A DNA stretch of 64,000 nt from Corynebacterium glucuronolyticum (GCA_022772305.1 JALFAQ010000054.1:43432-107431), one strand, 5' to 3'. Counted from the first letter of the stretch, positions 8,712 through 20,220 are shown. Made by a program: numbers and translations. The notes: generated from the letters alone by a model not told the origin.

Positions 8712-11700
8712 GTGCTCGACGTCAACTACTTTGACGAACTCCGCATCGGCCTTGCCTCCGCTGACGACATCCGTCGTTGGTCCAAGGGCGAGGTGAAGAA
8801 GCCGGAGACCATTAACTACCGCACCCTGAAGCCGGAGAAGGACGGCTTGTTCTGCGAGCGTATCTTCGGACCTACCCGCGACTGGGAGTGCCAGTGCGGT
8901 AAGTACAAGCGCGTACGTTACAAGGGCATCATCTGTGAGCGCTGTGGCGTTGAGGTGACCAAGTCCAAGGTGCGCCGTGAGCGTATGGGCCACATTGAGC
9001 TGGCCGCGCCGGTCACGCACATCTGGTACTTCAAGGGTGTCCCGTCCCGCCTGGGCTACCTTCTGGACCTTGCTCCGAAGGACCTGGAGCGCGTTATTTA
9101 CTTCGCCGCCAACATCATCACCACGGTGGATGAAGAGGCTCGCCACGACGACCTCACGACCCTCGAGGCCGACATGCTTCTGGAGAAGAAGGATGTGGAG
9201 GCTGACGCTGAGGAGGAAATCCAGGAGCGTTCCCAGAAGCTCGAGGAGGACCTCGCTGAGCTGGAGGCCAACGGTGCCAAGGCTGACGCCCGTAAGAAGG
9301 TGCAGTCTGCTGCTAACCGTGAGATGACCCACATCCGCCAGGCCGCTGAGCGCGAGATTGAGCGTCTCGACGAGATCTGGAACACCTTTGTCAAGCTCGC
9401 CCCGAAGCAGATGATCATCGACGAGACCATCTACGAGGAGCTCGTTGACCGCTATGAGGATTACTTCACCGGTGGCATGGGTGCTGAGGCCATCCAGACG
9501 CTGGTCCGCAACTTTGATCTTGATGCCGAGGCAGAAAACCTCCGCACCATCATCAAGGAGGGCAAGGGTCAGAAGAAGATGCGCGCCCTCAAGCGCCTCA
9601 AGGTTGTCGCTGCGTTCCAGCGTTCCGGCAACGACCCGGCATCCATGATCCTTGATTGCATCCCGGTCATCCCGCCGGAGCTGCGCCCGATGGTTCAGCT
9701 CGACGGTGGCCGCTTTGCTACCTCGGACCTGAACGACCTGTACCGTCGCGTGATTAACCGCAACAACCGCCTCAAGCGCATGATCGACCTCGGTGCCCCC
9801 GAGATCATCGTCAATAACGAGAAGCGCATGCTGCAGGAATCCGTCGATGCCCTGTTCGACAACGGTCGTCACGGCCGTGCCGTTACGGGTCCGGGTAACC
9901 GTGCACTGAAGTCCCTGAGTGACCTGCTCAAGGGCAAGCAGGGCCGTTTCCGTCAGAACCTGCTGGGTAAGCGTGTCGACTACTCCGGCCGTTCCGTGAT
10001 TATCGTCGGCCCGCAGCTGAAGCTGCACGAATGCGGTCTGCCGAAGCTCATGGCCTTGGAGTTGTTCAAGCCGTTCGTGATGAAGCGCCTCGTGGAAAAC
10101 GAGTACGCACAGAACATCAAGAGCGCAAAGCGCATGGTGGAACGTCAGCGCCCCGAGGTGTGGGACGTGCTGGAAGAGGCTATTTCCGAGCACCCGGTGA
10201 TGCTGAACCGTGCTCCTACGCTGCACCGCCTGGGTATTCAGGCCTTCGAGCCAAAGCTCGTTGAGGGTAAGGCTATTCAGCTGCACCCGCTGGCCTGTGA
10301 GGCCTTCAACGCCGACTTTGACGGTGACCAGATGGCTGTTCACCTGCCGCTGTCCGCTGAGGCACAGGCTGAGGCCCGCATCCTCATGCTGGCTTCCAAC
10401 AACATTTTGTCCCCGGCATCCGGCAAGCCGCTGGCAATGCCGCGTCTGGACATGGTGACCGGCCTCTACTTCCTGACGATGGATAAGCGTGAGGACGAGA
10501 TCGGTGGCCAGGGTCGTTACAAGCCGGCCACGACGGATCACCCGGCAGAGGGCGAGTACTCTTCCGTGGCCGAGGCCATCATGGCCTACGACCGTGAGCA
10601 GATTGGTCTGCAGGCGCCCATCCGCGTCCGCATTTCCCACCTGCGCCCGCCGGCCGATATCGAGGCCGAGCAGTTCCCCGATGGCTGGCAGCGTGGTGAC
10701 ACCTGGACAGCTATGACCACCCTGGGTCGCATCTACTTCAACGAGCTGCTGCCGTGGAACTACCCGTACCTTGAGGGCGTCATGGTCCGCAAGGGCGGCG
10801 GCGAGGGCAAGATCCTCCTTGGTGACGTGATTAACGATCTTGCTGCCAAGTACCCGATGATCACCATCGCGCAGACGGTGGACAAGATGAAGGACTGTGG
10901 CTTCTACTGGGCCACCCGCTCCGGCGTGACCATCACCATGAGTGACGTGCTTGTTCTCCCGAACAAGAAGGAGATCCTCGAGCGTTACGAGAAGGCCGCT
11001 GCCGAGGTGGAGAAGAAGTACTGGGTCAAGGGTGCCCTTACCCAGCGCGAGCGCTACGACCGCCTCGTGGAGCTGTGGAAGGACGCCACCGACGTCGTCG
11101 GTAAGGCTGTGGAGAACCTGTACCCGGATGACAACCCGATCCCGATGATCGTGAAGTCGGGTGCTGCCGGTAACATGCGCCAGCTGTGGACGCTGGCCGG
11201 CATGAAGGGCATGGTTGTGAACTCCCGCGGTGAGTACATCACTCGCCCGATTAAGACGTCGTTCCGTGAAGGCCTGAACGTGTTGGAGTACTTCAACAAC
11301 TCCCACGGTTCCCGTAAAGGCCTGGCCGATACGGCTCTGCGTACCGCTGACTCCGGTTACCTCACCCGTCGTCTCGTGGATGTGGCGCAGGACGTCATCG
11401 TCCGCGAGGAGGATTGTGGTACCCACCAGGGTGTCCGCGTTGCTGTCTGCCACGCGCAGCGCGATTCTGAGGGCAACGTTGTGGGCTACGAGCGCGACGG
11501 TCTCATCGAGACCTCCGTTTCCGGCCGCGTTCTCGCGCAGGATGCTACCGATGCCGACGGTAACGTTGTGCTCGAGGCCGGTTCTGATCTCACCGATACG
11601 CACATCGACACGCTGGTGGAGAAGGGCGTTGAGCAGATCAAGGTCCGCTCCGTTCTAACCTGCCAGACCCCGTCCGGTGTGTGCGCGAAGTGCTACGGCA

Positions 11701-12725
11701 AGTCCATGGCTTCCGGTCACCTCGTGGACATCGGCGAGGCTGTCGGCATCGTCGCCGCGCAGTCGATTGGTGAGCCTGGTACCCAGCTGACCATGCGTAC
11801 GTTCCACCAGGGTGGTGTCGGTGGGGACATTACCGGTGGTCTACCGCGTGTCCAGGAGCTGTTCGAGGCCCGCGTGCCCAAGAACAAGACCCCGATCGCC
11901 GAGGTGTCCGGTACGGTTCACCTCGAGGATGATGGTTCGAACTTCTACACCCTCACTATCGAGCCTGACGACGGTTCCGAGGACAAGGTGTACGAGAAGC
12001 TCTCGAAGCGTCAGGGCCTTGCTCAGATCACCGTTCCTCTGCCCGGCATCCCCGGCGCCACGACGGATCGTGCAATTGCCGACGGCGACCATGTGGAGAT
12101 GGGTGACCGTCTCCTGCGCGGTCCAGCTGATCCGCACGATGTCCTCGCTGTGCTCGGACGTCGCGGTGTGGAGAAGCACCTTATCGACGAGGTTCAGGCC
12201 GTGTACCGGACCCAGGGTGTGGCCATCCACGACAAGCACATCGAGATCATCATTCGCCAGATGCTGCGTCGTGCGACGGTCATCGACCCAGGCACCACGG
12301 ACTACCTGCCTGGCACCCTCGTAGACATCTCCGAAGCGAAGATCGTCAACACCGAGGTACGCAAGGAAGGCGGCACGCCTGCCGACCTCCGCGTGGAGAT
12401 CATGGGTATCACCAAGGCCTCCCTGGCAACCGAGTCCTGGCTGTCGGCCGCCTCCTTCCAGGAGACCACCCGAGTTCTGACGGATGCAGCTATCAATAAG
12501 CGCTCCGACAAGCTCATCGGTCTGAAGGAGAACGTGATCATCGGTAAGCTGATCCCGGCTGGTACGGGCATCTCGCGCTACCGCAACATCTCCGTCAAGC
12601 CGACGGAGGCAGCACGCAATGCGACCTACGCAATTCCGACGTACAGCGACGCCGTCTATGGCGGCGAAGATGCATACGCCGAGTACACGGGCGCTTCCGT
12701 GCCACTGGACGATACGACCTTCTAA
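8712..12725 (+). CDS. rpoC: RNA polymerase beta-prime subunit
   Basis: The 1337-residue beta-prime subunit carries the active-site Mg-binding motif N-A-D-F-D-G-D at about residues 535-541. The N-terminal zinc ribbon uses C60, C62, C75 and C78 (CQCGKYKR...CERCGVEV). A second cysteine cluster is seen at C-G-T-H-Q-G-V and [18 protein letters not shown]-type and [11 protein letters not shown] motifs mark the C-terminal conserved regions. The insertion pattern is actinobacterial. The start is the GTG at 8712, with GAAAGG 9-15 bases upstream. It is co-transcribed with rpoB and ends at a strong terminator. Confidence 0.98.
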   Translation: MLDVNYFDELRIGLASADDIRRWSKGEVKKPETINYRTLKPEKDGLFCERIFGPTRDWECQCGKYKRVRYKGIICERCGVEVTKSKVRRERMGHIELAAPVTHIWYFKGVPSRLGYLLDLAPKDLERVIYFAANIITTVDEEARHDDLTTLEADMLLEKKDVEADAEEEIQERSQKLEEDLAELEANGAKADARKKVQSAANREMTHIRQAAEREIERLDEIWNTFVKLAPKQMIIDETIYEELVDRYEDYFTGGMGAEAIQTLVRNFDLDAEAENLRTIIKEGKGQKKMRALKRLKVVAAFQRSGNDPASMILDCIPVIPPELRPMVQLDGGRFATSDLNDLYRRVINRNNRLKRMIDLGAPEIIVNNEKRMLQESVDALFDNGRHGRAVTGPGNRALKSLSDLLKGKQGRFRQNLLGKRVDYSGRSVIIVGPQLKLHECGLPKLMALELFKPFVMKRLVENEYAQNIKSAKRMVERQRPEVWDVLEEAISEHPVMLNRAPTLHRLGIQAFEPKLVEGKAIQLHPLACEAFNADFDGDQMAVHLPLSAEAQAEARILMLASNNILSPASGKPLAMPRLDMVTGLYFLTMDKREDEIGGQGRYKPATTDHPAEGEYSSVAEAIMAYDREQIGLQAPIRVRISHLRPPADIEAEQFPDGWQRGDTWTAMTTLGRIYFNELLPWNYPYLEGVMVRKGGGEGKILLGDVINDLAAKYPMITIAQTVDKMKDCGFYWATRSGVTITMSDVLVLPNKKEILERYEKAAAEVEKKYWVKGALTQRERYDRLVELWKDATDVVGKAVENLYPDDNPIPMIVKSGAAGNMRQLWTLAGMKGMVVNSRGEYITRPIKTSFREGLNVLEYFNNSHGSRKGLADTALRTADSGYLTRRLVDVAQDVIVREEDCGTHQGVRVAVCHAQRDSEGNVVGYERDGLIETSVSGRVLAQDATDADGNVVLEAGSDLTDTHIDTLVEKGVEQIKVRSVLTCQTPSGVCAKCYGKSMASGHLVDIGEAVGIVAAQSIGEPGTQLTMRTFHQGGVGGDITGGLPRVQELFEARVPKNKTPIAEVSGTVHLEDDGSNFYTLTIEPDDGSEDKVYEKLSKRQGLAQITVPLPGIPGATTDRAIADGDHVEMGDRLLRGPADPHDVLAVLGRRGVEKHLIDEVQAVYRTQGVAIHDKHIEIIIRQMLRRATVIDPGTTDYLPGTLVDISEAKIVNTEVRKEGGTPADLRVEIMGITKASLATESWLSAASFQETTRVLTDAAINKRSDKLIGLKENVIIGKLIPAGTGISRYRNISVKPTEAARNATYAIPTYSDAVYGGEDAYAEYTGASVPLDDTTF

Positions 12726-12743
12726 AAGGTCGCTGACCGACTA

Positions 12744-12786
12744 AAAAGGTGGATCCCACAAACGTGGGATCCACCTTTTTTGCTTT
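12744..12786 (+). terminator. Rho-independent terminator after rpoC
   Basis: AAAGGTGGATCCCAC and GTGGGATCCACCTTT form a near-perfect long stem around AAAC, followed by a run of six T. It closes the rpoBC transcript. Confidence 0.93.
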
Positions 12787-12827
12787 TCCTGTGGCGAGCT
12801 CAGCAGATTGGCTGTACCCTGGGTCGC

Positions 12828-13250
12828 ATGACTGATAAGCATAACCTTAACTCTGAAAACAACAACACCGGATCCCATACCTTCCCGGGCAACGAGCATG
12901 AGCGCGTAACCCCGGAGTTCCACACGGAGGAAGCCCCGGAGCGCGTGGAGAAGGTCGTCCCCGCGCAGGAGACCCACGTTGAGCGCATCAACGAGCAGCC
13001 AGTAGTTGAGGCACACCGTGAGCGCCCGCAGCGCGTGGTAGAGGACACCGAGAAGAAGGGGTCTGCCCTTCCGTGGATCATCGGTATCATCGTCCTGCTG
13101 CTCCTCGCAGGCTTTCTGTGGTGGCTGCTCGGTGGCCAGAACGACGAGGCCGCCGTCGAGCCCAGCACCACGACGGTGGATGTGACCACCCAGGTTACCG
13201 AGACCGTTTCCCCGGAGGCATCCCCGGTTGAGGAAACCCCCGCCCCCTAA
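12828..13250 (+). CDS. Hypothetical single-pass membrane protein
   Basis: The 140-residue protein has a hydrophilic, charged N-terminal half rich in Glu, Arg and Val (about residues 1-80). One membrane segment follows (about 82-103, ALPWIIGIIVLLLLAGFLWW), then a Thr/Pro/Glu-rich tail ending in PVEETPAP. The charge pattern suggests the N-terminus is in the cytoplasm and the low-complexity tail lies in the cell wall. I know no function. The ATG at 12828 is the only start beyond the rpoC terminator that fits. A TGTACCCT box ends about 10 bases before it, so a leaderless message is possible. Confidence 0.65.
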   Translation: MTDKHNLNSENNNTGSHTFPGNEHERVTPEFHTEEAPERVEKVVPAQETHVERINEQPVVEAHRERPQRVVEDTEKKGSALPWIIGIIVLLLLAGFLWWLLGGQNDEAAVEPSTTTVDVTTQVTETVSPEASPVEETPAP

Positions 13251-13263
13251 GCAATGAGGACCG

Positions 13264-13292
13264 CTAGCCCCTGCATATGCACGGGCTTTATT
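13264..13292. terminator. Probable bidirectional terminator
   Basis: AGCCC at 13265-13269 pairs with GGGCT at 13283-13287 across the palindrome TGCATATGCA, and TTTATTTATT follows on the plus strand. It lies between convergent genes ending at 13250 and 13292. Confidence 0.5.
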
Positions 13293-13837
13293 TATTCGAA
13301 GTGCACTTCAACGCCACCGAAGAGGGCGAGGCCATCGATGTAGACGGTGGGGGAGCCCGGGGTGGCCGCAAATTCCCCTTCCGTTCCGAAGCCCCCGAAG
13401 ATGCCGTGGCCACGGATATCGATCGTCATGCCACGCGGGGCATAGATATCAATGCCCCCGAAGACGGCGACGCAGTTGATGACAGTAGGGTTAGTTTCGA
13501 AGCGGACGTTTCGTAGATCGATATCGATGCCCCCGAAGATAGCAACGGGGGTGTAGCGCTTTCCGCATGCCCATGCGCCGGAACGGACGGTACCCCCGAA
13601 AATGGCTAGGTCAGTGGTGCGACCGGTCAGGGCTGGGGGAGTGGGGGTGGAGACCTCGGGCTCCTGAAGATCGTCGACAAGCGAGATGAGATCACCCATC
13701 GTCGTCGCGGAACAAGCCGTAGAACAGCGGGTATCGAACTCAGATACGCTGAGCTGGCCGGTTTCGACGGCGCTGCGGAGGATCTCGAGAGTGGATTCGC
13801 GGTCTTTATCTGTCGCACGGCGATCGGGGTGAGTCAC
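13292..13837 (-). CDS. DUF1707 / LiaF-like C-terminal domain protein
   Basis: The 181-residue protein starts with a DUF1707-type segment (residues about 4-55: T-D-K-D-R-E-S-T-L-E-I-L, then G-Q-L-S-V-S-E-F-D-T-R). The rest is a LiaF C-terminal-like beta-solenoid in which a hydrophobic-FGG strand turn occurs five times (AIFGGTV, AIFGGIDI, AVFGGIDI, GIFGGFGT, ALFGGVEV). LiaF-type domains belong to cell-wall antibiotic stress responses in Firmicutes. In actinobacteria the DUF1707 fusion is common and its role is unknown. There is no membrane segment. The start is GTG at 13837. The gene stands alone, convergent with 12828-13250 and divergent from the PAS gene. Confidence 0.72.
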   Translation of the reverse strand: MTHPDRRATDKDRESTLEILRSAVETGQLSVSEFDTRCSTACSATTMGDLISLVDDLQEPEVSTPTPPALTGRTTDLAIFGGTVRSGAWACGKRYTPVAIFGGIDIDLRNVRFETNPTVINCVAVFGGIDIYAPRGMTIDIRGHGIFGGFGTEGEFAATPGSPTVYIDGLALFGGVEVHFE

Positions 13838-13983
13838 GGCTACAGTCTAGCCAAACGGGGGAGGTTTCGACTGTAAAGCTAAGGAAATCACATGTGCTGG
13901 TGATAAGGTATAAAAGTTCGAGGTCACTCCTTTTTAGGGTGGCTGCCCCCCCCAAGAGAAGCGATTGTGGAAAATATTGCACC

Positions 13984-15303
13984 ATGACTGACCAGAAGCA
14001 TGACGTTGGCCCGCAGCAGATCTTTTTCTCTGTCACTGACGATAAAGGCGTAATCACCGATGCCAACTCGGTATTCGTGAACATCTCCCGCTACCCCCGT
14101 GAGGACCTCAACGGTTCACCGCACAACATTATTCGTAACCCCGAAATGCCGGGTGGCGCGTTCCGCCTCATGTGGGACAACCTGGAAGCCGGGAAGCCTT
14201 TCATTGCCTACGTGCGCAACCAGGCGAAGGACGGGCTGCCTTACGAGGTGCTTTCTACGGTCACACCGCTGGTCGAGGGCGGCTACCTCTCGGTGCGTAC
14301 CCGCGTGAGCGATCCGGACTTCGCATCGAAGATCTGGTGGTTGTACGGCGAGACGCGTGCGAAGGAAGATGAGCTTTTGGGTGACGGAAAGAACCGTCGA
14401 GAAGCTGCGGAGATGGGGGCGCACTTCATCGACAAGAAGGTCGGTGACTACAACTTCGCCAGCTACGAAGAAGCACAACGCTTCATTCTGCCGCACGAGA
14501 TCGCGGCGTGGGAGAAGAACTTTGGCGATACGGCCGTTACCGATGTCACCGAGGGAGATCTCGTCCCGCTGTCGCGCGCGGTAAGTCAGCTGCGCACGGA
14601 GGAAGAGGCCTGGTCAAGCAGACAGGACGCGATGGCAGAGCTGGCCAATCGCCTGACGGACGTGGCGGGGAAGACGAAGGAGTCCCTCGACCACACCGCG
14701 GAGCTGAAATCCCAGGCCGATGCTTGGAGCGACAAGCTCACGCCGATGGAATCCATCCCGCTCAACGTTGCCGTGTCGATGGGCAGCATCGTCTCCGAAT
14801 ACGTCGATGACCTCGCCACCAAGCTTGCTGATCTAAAGACATGCATCGAGACGGCCCGCTTCACCATTGCGCTTGCACGCGTGCAGACCCACTCCCTGGC
14901 CAGCTTCGTCCGCGAAACCGCTGACGGCTACCCGGGCATTCCTTCTATGAAGACCCTGACCAGCGCCCTGACCACGGAAGTCGAGGCAATGGGTAAGGAC
15001 GTGGAGGCGTACACGCAGAACCTTGCGCGGTGCGAGCGCCGCCTGCGCGCCGTGCTTAGTCTCGTGGAGATTCCGCAGCAGATGATCATGGACTGGTGGA
15101 AGAACGTGCAGGAGTTCGGCCCCTCCATTGAGATGCCGGAACTCATTAGTGCTGTGGCCGCAGAAATAGAGTCCACGGGCACGATGGTGACGGAACTGAA
15201 CGAACTTCTGGGGCAGTTGAGCACTATTGAGCAAAAGAGCCCGCAACAGATGTTGCATGTACTGGACACGGTGGACGCTGAAGTGCGAAAGCTGCAGGTC
15301 TAG
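13984..15303 (+). CDS. PAS-domain sensor protein, Aer-like N-terminus
   Basis: The 439-residue protein has a PAS domain at about residues 10-115. It contains D-A-N-S-V-F, R-N-P-E-M-P and MWDNLEAGKP, which resemble the flavin-binding PAS domain of aerotaxis receptors. The remaining 320 residues are mostly helical, without membrane segments, HAMP, kinase, GGDEF or chemoreceptor signalling tip. The C-terminal helices resemble coiled coils. A soluble redox or oxygen sensor that acts by protein contact is plausible. No partner is adjacent. Corynebacteria are non-motile, so a chemotaxis role is unlikely. The ATG at 13984 fits the PAS start. Upstream in-frame codons at 13894 lie in non-coding sequence. 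Confidence 0.7.
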   Translation: MTDQKHDVGPQQIFFSVTDDKGVITDANSVFVNISRYPREDLNGSPHNIIRNPEMPGGAFRLMWDNLEAGKPFIAYVRNQAKDGLPYEVLSTVTPLVEGGYLSVRTRVSDPDFASKIWWLYGETRAKEDELLGDGKNRREAAEMGAHFIDKKVGDYNFASYEEAQRFILPHEIAAWEKNFGDTAVTDVTEGDLVPLSRAVSQLRTEEEAWSSRQDAMAELANRLTDVAGKTKESLDHTAELKSQADAWSDKLTPMESIPLNVAVSMGSIVSEYVDDLATKLADLKTCIETARFTIALARVQTHSLASFVRETADGYPGIPSMKTLTSALTTEVEAMGKDVEAYTQNLARCERRLRAVLSLVEIPQQMIMDWWKNVQEFGPSIEMPELISAVAAEIESTGTMVTELNELLGQLSTIEQKSPQQMLHVLDTVDAEVRKLQV

Positions 15304-15574
15304 TAGGTGGGGTTTGGAATTTTTCCACTGACAATGTAGTGTGCTATTCCAGTCCCGTTTACGTTTCGGGAGCGAGAATCACCCAGTAGGCCAGCGAGAG
15401 CGGCTGACTGGGTTTCGCACGGTTAAAATACCTTGGGTTTTCGCACAAAAGCTTGAAGTTTCATGTCGGACGGTCTGCAGGGGCCGTCGCCCGCGGCCTA
15501 TCGCAAGAGGGCTCACGAAAGTCGGGTCGTCGAGCGTCAGGCTAAAAAAGACAATTTTTGAGGAAAGACGGTTA
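15304..15574 (+). promoter_or_regulatory. rpsL upstream region
   Basis: The 271 bases before rpsL hold no gene. A possible promoter lies near 15320-15350 (TTTTCC about 18 bases before TATTCC). A GC-rich leader follows, then AGGAAAGA at 15560-15567 as ribosome-binding site. The in-frame extension of rpsL to 15341 is part of this leader. Confidence 0.35.
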
Positions 15575-15946
15575 ATGCCAACAATTCAGCAGCTGGTCCG
15601 TAAGGGCCGCCACAGCAAGAAGTCGAAAGTGAAGACCGCTGCTCTGAAGGGTTCCCCTCAGCGTCGCGGCGTGTGCACCCGTGTGTACACCACCACCCCG
15701 AAGAAGCCGAACTCTGCTCTCCGTAAGGTTGCTCGTGTTCGCCTGACCTCCGGTATTGAGGTTTCCGCTTACATCCCCGGTGAGGGCCACAACCTCCAGG
15801 AGCACTCCATGGTGCTCGTTCGCGGCGGCCGTGTGAAGGACCTCCCGGGTGTTCGTTACAGGATCATCCGCGGCTCCCTCGACACCCAGGGTGTGAAGGA
15901 TCGCAAGCAGGCACGTTCCCGCTACGGCGCGAAGAAGGAGAAGTAA
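15575..15946 (+). CDS. rpsL: 30S ribosomal protein S12
   Basis: The 123-residue product starts [12 protein letters not shown] and contains [11 protein letters not shown] and [11 protein letters not shown]. These are the two segments where streptomycin-resistance changes occur, and both have the sensitive-type lysines. S12 sits at the decoding centre. The ATG at 15575 matches the family start and has AGGAAAG upstream. rpsG follows after 6 bp and fusA and tuf lie downstream, the classical str region. Confidence 0.97.
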   Translation: MPTIQQLVRKGRHSKKSKVKTAALKGSPQRRGVCTRVYTTTPKKPNSALRKVARVRLTSGIEVSAYIPGEGHNLQEHSMVLVRGGRVKDLPGVRYRIIRGSLDTQGVKDRKQARSRYGAKKEK

Positions 15947-15952
15947 TAAACA

Positions 15953-16420
15953 ATGCGTAAAGGTAAGGCACCCCAGCGTCAGCTGGTAAAGGACCCGGTT
16001 TACAACTCCGCTCTCGTTACCCAGCTGGTTAACAAGGTTCTCGTCGACGGCAAGAAGGCTACCGCCGAGCGCATCGTCTACGGAGCCCTTGAAGCTTGCC
16101 GGGAGAAGACCGGTACCGATCCGGTCGGCACCCTGGAGAAGGCTCTGGGCAACATTCGCCCGGAACTAGAGGTTCGTTCCCGCCGCGTCGGTGGCGCTAC
16201 CTACCAGGTTCCGGTTGAGGTTCGCCCCGGCCGCGCCAACACGCTCGCTCTCCGCTGGCTCGTGAGCTTCACCCGTCAGCGTCGTGAGAACACGATGGAA
16301 GAGCGTTTAGCAAACGAGATCCTCGATGCTGCTAACGGCCTCGGTGCTTCCGTCAAGCGCCGCGAGGACACCCACAAGATGGCAGAGGCCAACCGCGCCT
16401 TCGCTCACTACCGCTGGTAG
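15953..16420 (+). CDS. rpsG: 30S ribosomal protein S7
   Basis: The 155-residue S7 nucleates assembly of the 30S head and contacts the E-site tRNA. Seen are [40 protein letters not shown] and [12 protein letters not shown]. The length is normal. It starts 6 bp after rpsL, with AGGAG lying within the end of rpsL, so the two are co-translated. Confidence 0.97.
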   Translation: MRKGKAPQRQLVKDPVYNSALVTQLVNKVLVDGKKATAERIVYGALEACREKTGTDPVGTLEKALGNIRPELEVRSRRVGGATYQVPVEVRPGRANTLALRWLVSFTRQRRENTMEERLANEILDAANGLGASVKRREDTHKMAEANRAFAHYRW

Positions 16421-16578
16421 GAATTTTTTCGGTCATCCGCTTCCCGTCATGCGAGGGAGCGCCTGTGATGGCAAGATAAACAAACGTACAATATCCAAAA
16501 CGGTATTTTCTCCGCTGTGGCCGGCAATCGGCACTGTCGGTGGGGAACTGCCGCAACAATACGATTTGGGGAACTACT

Positions 16579-18702
16579 GTGGCACAAGAAGTGCTTAAAG
16601 ATCTTCACAAGGTCCGCAATATCGGCATCATGGCTCACATCGATGCTGGTAAGACGACCACGACCGAACGTATCCTGTTCTACACCGGCATCAACCGCAA
16701 GGTTGGCGAGACCCACGACGGTGCCTCCACCACGGACTGGATGGATCAGGAGAAAGAACGCGGCATTACGATTACCTCCGCCGCCGTGACCTGTTTCTGG
16801 AATAACCACCAGATTAACATCATCGATACCCCTGGCCACGTGGACTTCACCGTGGAAGTGGAGCGTTCGCTCCGCGTCCTCGACGGTGCAGTTGCCGTGT
16901 TCGACGGCAAGGAGGGCGTGGAGCCCCAGTCCGAACAGGTGTGGCGTCAGGCTGCTAAGTACGACGTTCCGCGTATCTGCTTCGTAAACAAGATGGACAA
17001 GCTCGGTGCAGACTTCTACTACACCGTTCAGACCATCATCGACCGTCTGGGTGCTAAGCCGCTCGTTATGCAGCTCCCGATCGGTGCCGAGGATGCCTTC
17101 GACGGCGTCGTCGACCTGCTCGAGATGAAGGCCATCACCTGGCGCGGCAAGGTGGACGTGGGCGCAGAGCCGACCATTGAGGAGATCCCGGACGATCTCA
17201 AGGAAAAGGCTCAGGAATACCACGAGAAGCTCATTGAGACTGTTGCTGAGTCCGACGAGGCTCTCATGGACAAGTACTTCTCCGGCGAAGAGCTGACCAT
17301 GGACGAGATCAAGGGCGCTATCCGCAAGATGACGGTTGCTTCCGAGATCTACCCGGTTTACTGCGGTACCGCATACCACAACAAGGGTGTCCAGCCGCTG
17401 CTCGACGCTGTTGTTGATTACCTGCCTAACCCGCTGGACATCGGCGAGGTTCACGGCCACAAGATGGGCGATGAGTCCACCGAACTGACCCGTAAGCCTG
17501 ACGAGACCGCACCGTTCTCCGCTCTCGCCTTCAAGATCGCGGTTCACCCGTTCTTCGGCAAGTTGACCTACGTGCGTGTCTACTCCGGCAAGATCGAGCC
17601 CGGCAGCACCACCTTGAACTCCACCAAGGACAACAAGGAGCGCGTCGGCAAGATCTTCCAGATGCACTCCAACAAGGAGCAGCCGGTTGACGTTGCTCAC
17701 GCTGGTAACATCTACGCCTTCATCGGCCTCAAGCACACCACCACTGGTGACACGCTGTGTGACGAGCACGATCCGATCATCCTCGAGTCCATGGACTTCC
17801 CGGATCCGGTTATCGAGGTCGCCATTGAGCCGAAGTCCAAGGCTGACCAGGAGAAGCTCGGCACCGCCATTCAGAAGCTTGCTGAAGAGGACCCGACCTT
17901 CACCGTGAAGCTCGACGAGGAGACCGGCCAGACCGTCATCGGCGGCATGGGCGAACTTCACCTCGACATCCTTGTTGACCGCATGAAGCGCGAATTCAAG
18001 GTTGAGGCTAACGTGGGTGCCCCGCAGGTTGCTTACCGCGAGACCATCCGCAAGCCCGTGGAGAAGTTGGAATACACCCACAAGAAACAGACCGGTGGTT
18101 CCGGCCAGTTCGCTAAGGTCATCATCTCCATCGAGCCGTACAACCCGGATCCGGACACCCTGGAAGAGGGCGAGTCCCCGATCTACAAGTTCGAGAACGC
18201 CGTTACCGGTGGTCGCATCCCGAAGGAATACATCCCGTCCGTCGATGCCGGTATTCAGGACGCTATGCAGTACGGTTACCTCGCCGGCTTCCCGCTGGTT
18301 AACATCAAGGCAACCGTTCTCGACGGACAGTACCACGAGGTTGACTCCTCCGAGATGGCCTTCAAGATTGCCGGCTCCCAGGCTCTGAAGGAAGCTGTTG
18401 CTAAGGCAAAGCCTGTTCTACTTGAGCCGATCATGGCAGTTGAGATCACCACGCCCGAGGAGTACATGGGCGAAGTTATTGGTGACGTGAACGCCCGCCG
18501 TGGCCAGGTCAGCGCAATGGAGGATCGCTCCGGCGCTAAGGTGGTCAAGGCTAAGGTGCCGCTGTCCCAGATGTTCGGCTACGTTGGTGACCTGCGTTCC
18601 AAGACGCAGGGTCGCGCCAACTACACCATGATCTTCGATTCCTACGGCGAGGTTCCCTCGAACGTGGCTCAGGAGATCATCGCCGAGCGCACCGGTAACT
18701 AA
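16579..18702 (+). CDS. fusA: Elongation factor G
   Basis: EF-G drives translocation on the ribosome with GTP. The 707-residue protein has G1 AHIDAGKTT near residue 20, G3 D-T-P-G-H near 84-88 and G4 N-K-M-D-K. Domain II follows, then domain IV with GGSGQFAKV and the C-terminal [14 protein letters not shown]. The GTG at 16579 is the family start (A-Q-E-V-L-K-D-L). A weak TTGGGG lies 12 bases upstream. It is separated from rpsG by 158 bp without a clear terminator. Confidence 0.97.
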   Translation: MAQEVLKDLHKVRNIGIMAHIDAGKTTTTERILFYTGINRKVGETHDGASTTDWMDQEKERGITITSAAVTCFWNNHQINIIDTPGHVDFTVEVERSLRVLDGAVAVFDGKEGVEPQSEQVWRQAAKYDVPRICFVNKMDKLGADFYYTVQTIIDRLGAKPLVMQLPIGAEDAFDGVVDLLEMKAITWRGKVDVGAEPTIEEIPDDLKEKAQEYHEKLIETVAESDEALMDKYFSGEELTMDEIKGAIRKMTVASEIYPVYCGTAYHNKGVQPLLDAVVDYLPNPLDIGEVHGHKMGDESTELTRKPDETAPFSALAFKIAVHPFFGKLTYVRVYSGKIEPGSTTLNSTKDNKERVGKIFQMHSNKEQPVDVAHAGNIYAFIGLKHTTTGDTLCDEHDPIILESMDFPDPVIEVAIEPKSKADQEKLGTAIQKLAEEDPTFTVKLDEETGQTVIGGMGELHLDILVDRMKREFKVEANVGAPQVAYRETIRKPVEKLEYTHKKQTGGSGQFAKVIISIEPYNPDPDTLEEGESPIYKFENAVTGGRIPKEYIPSVDAGIQDAMQYGYLAGFPLVNIKATVLDGQYHEVDSSEMAFKIAGSQALKEAVAKAKPVLLEPIMAVEITTPEEYMGEVIGDVNARRGQVSAMEDRSGAKVVKAKVPLSQMFGYVGDLRSKTQGRANYTMIFDSYGEVPSNVAQEIIAERTGN

Positions 18703-19008
18703 GAACTCCATCATGGCCATCCTTTCCGGGGAGGGATCTCCTGCCCGGGAAGGTACACGGGGTAACGGTCTGCTGACCTACAAGAGTTAGTGCTTGCGGG
18801 TGAGCTGGCCGTTACTCCTAAGGCCAACAGTGACGTGCTAGTTTGAAAATGTCCACGGAACTACCTAGGATTATGTAACTGGCACAAAAATTATCTGTGC
18901 CCTCTGCCTGCCAGTAACTATTGACGGCGGCGGGCATAGACAATGTAAGTATTAATCAACTTGTGGCTGCGAGATCCGTGGCCACCGCGAGTCCAGGAGG
19001 ACAAAGAA
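18703..19008 (+). promoter_or_regulatory. fusA-tuf intergenic region
   Basis: The 306 bases hold no gene. Near 18721-18753 an imperfect GC-rich hairpin is seen (CCTTTCCGGGG against CCCGGGAAGG) without a T-run. A possible tuf promoter has TTGACG at 18921-18926 and a -10-like TGTAAG at 18944-18949, a 17-base spacer. AGGAGG at 18995-19000 is the tuf ribosome-binding site. Confidence 0.45.
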
Positions 19009-20199
19009 GTGGCAAAGGCGAAGTTCGAGCGTACCAAGCCGCACGTTAACATTGGTACCATTGGTCACGTTGACCACGGTAAGACCACTACCACCGCTGC
19101 TATCACCAAGGTGCTGGCAGACCGCTTCCCCGACCTTAACGAGTCGACCCCGTTCGACAACATCGATAAGGCTCCGGAGGAGAAGGAGCGTGGCATTACC
19201 ATCAACATCTCCCACGTGGAGTACCAGACGGAGAAGCGTCACTACGCACACGTTGACGCCCCGGGTCACGCCGACTACATCAAGAACATGATCACCGGTG
19301 CTGCTCAGATGGACGGCGCAATCCTCGTGGTTGCTGCTACCGACGGCCCGATGCCGCAGACCCGCGAGCACGTGCTCCTCGCCCGCCAGGTGGGCGTCCC
19401 CTACATCCTCGTTGCTCTGAACAAGTGCGACATGGTTGACGATGAGGAGCTCATCGAGCTCGTCGAGATGGAGGTCCGTGAGCTTCTGGCTGAGCAGGAC
19501 TACGACGAGGATGCTCCGATCGTTCGCATCTCCGCTCTGAAGGCTCTCGAGGGCGACAAGAAGTGGGAAGACTCCATCATGGAGCTCATGGATGCTTGCG
19601 ACAACTCAATCCCGGATCCGGTTCGCGACATCGACCACCCGTTCCTCATGCCTATCGAGGACATCTTCACCATCACCGGCCGTGGCACCGTGGTTACCGG
19701 CCGTGTCGAGCGTGGCAAGCTGAACATCAACGAGGACGTTGAGATCATCGGTATCAAGGACAAGGCAATCGCCACCACCGTTACCGGCATCGAGATGTTC
19801 CGCAAGCAGATGGACTACACCGAGGCTGGCGACAACTGTGGTCTGCTTCTCCGTGGTACCAAGCGCGAAGAGGTCGAGCGTGGCCAGGTTGTTATCAAGC
19901 CCGGCGCTTACACCCCTCACACCAGCTTCGAGGGCTCTGTCTATGTTCTGTCCAAGGACGAGGGCGGCCGCCACACGCCGTTCTTCGACAACTACCGTCC
20001 GCAGTTCTACTTCCGTACCACTGACGTGACCGGTGTTGTGAAGCTCCCTGAGGGCACCGAGATGGTTATGCCTGGCGACAACGTCGACATGACCGTTGAG
20101 CTCATCCAGCCCGTCGCTATGGACGAGGGCCTGCGCTTCGCTATCCGCGAGGGCTCCCGCACCGTCGGCGCTGGCCGTGTTACCAAGATCATCAAGTAA
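19009..20199 (+). CDS. tuf: Elongation factor Tu
   Basis: The 396-residue EF-Tu delivers aminoacyl-tRNA to the ribosome. Motifs are GHVDHGKTT (G1), D-A-P-G-H-A-D-Y (G3), N-K-C-D-M (G4) and the C-terminal [16 protein letters not shown] end. The start is GTG at 19009 with a strong AGGAGG 9-14 bases upstream; A-K-A-K-F-E-R-T-K matches the family. The long distance from fusA and the terminator behind it suggest that it can be made from its own promoter. Confidence 0.98.
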   Translation: MAKAKFERTKPHVNIGTIGHVDHGKTTTTAAITKVLADRFPDLNESTPFDNIDKAPEEKERGITINISHVEYQTEKRHYAHVDAPGHADYIKNMITGAAQMDGAILVVAATDGPMPQTREHVLLARQVGVPYILVALNKCDMVDDEELIELVEMEVRELLAEQDYDEDAPIVRISALKALEGDKKWEDSIMELMDACDNSIPDPVRDIDHPFLMPIEDIFTITGRGTVVTGRVERGKLNINEDVEIIGIKDKAIATTVTGIEMFRKQMDYTEAGDNCGLLLRGTKREEVERGQVVIKPGAYTPHTSFEGSVYVLSKDEGGRHTPFFDNYRPQFYFRTTDVTGVVKLPEGTEMVMPGDNVDMTVELIQPVAMDEGLRFAIREGSRTVGAGRVTKIIK

Positions 20200-20220
20200 C
20201 ACTAGCTTTTAGCTCCTTAG

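Noticed and set aside
5255..8725. A long minus-strand open frame of 1156 codons opposite rpoB
   Set aside because: It mirrors rpoB because of its codon bias and has no family features or ribosome-binding site. It is a shadow.
8706..11603. A long minus-strand open frame of 965 codons opposite rpoC
   Set aside because: Same reason: low-complexity Leu/Val/His-rich translation, antisense to a certain gene.
15341..15574. Upstream extension of S12
   Set aside because: The family begins with M-P-T-I-Q-Q at 15575 and the upstream part is leader.
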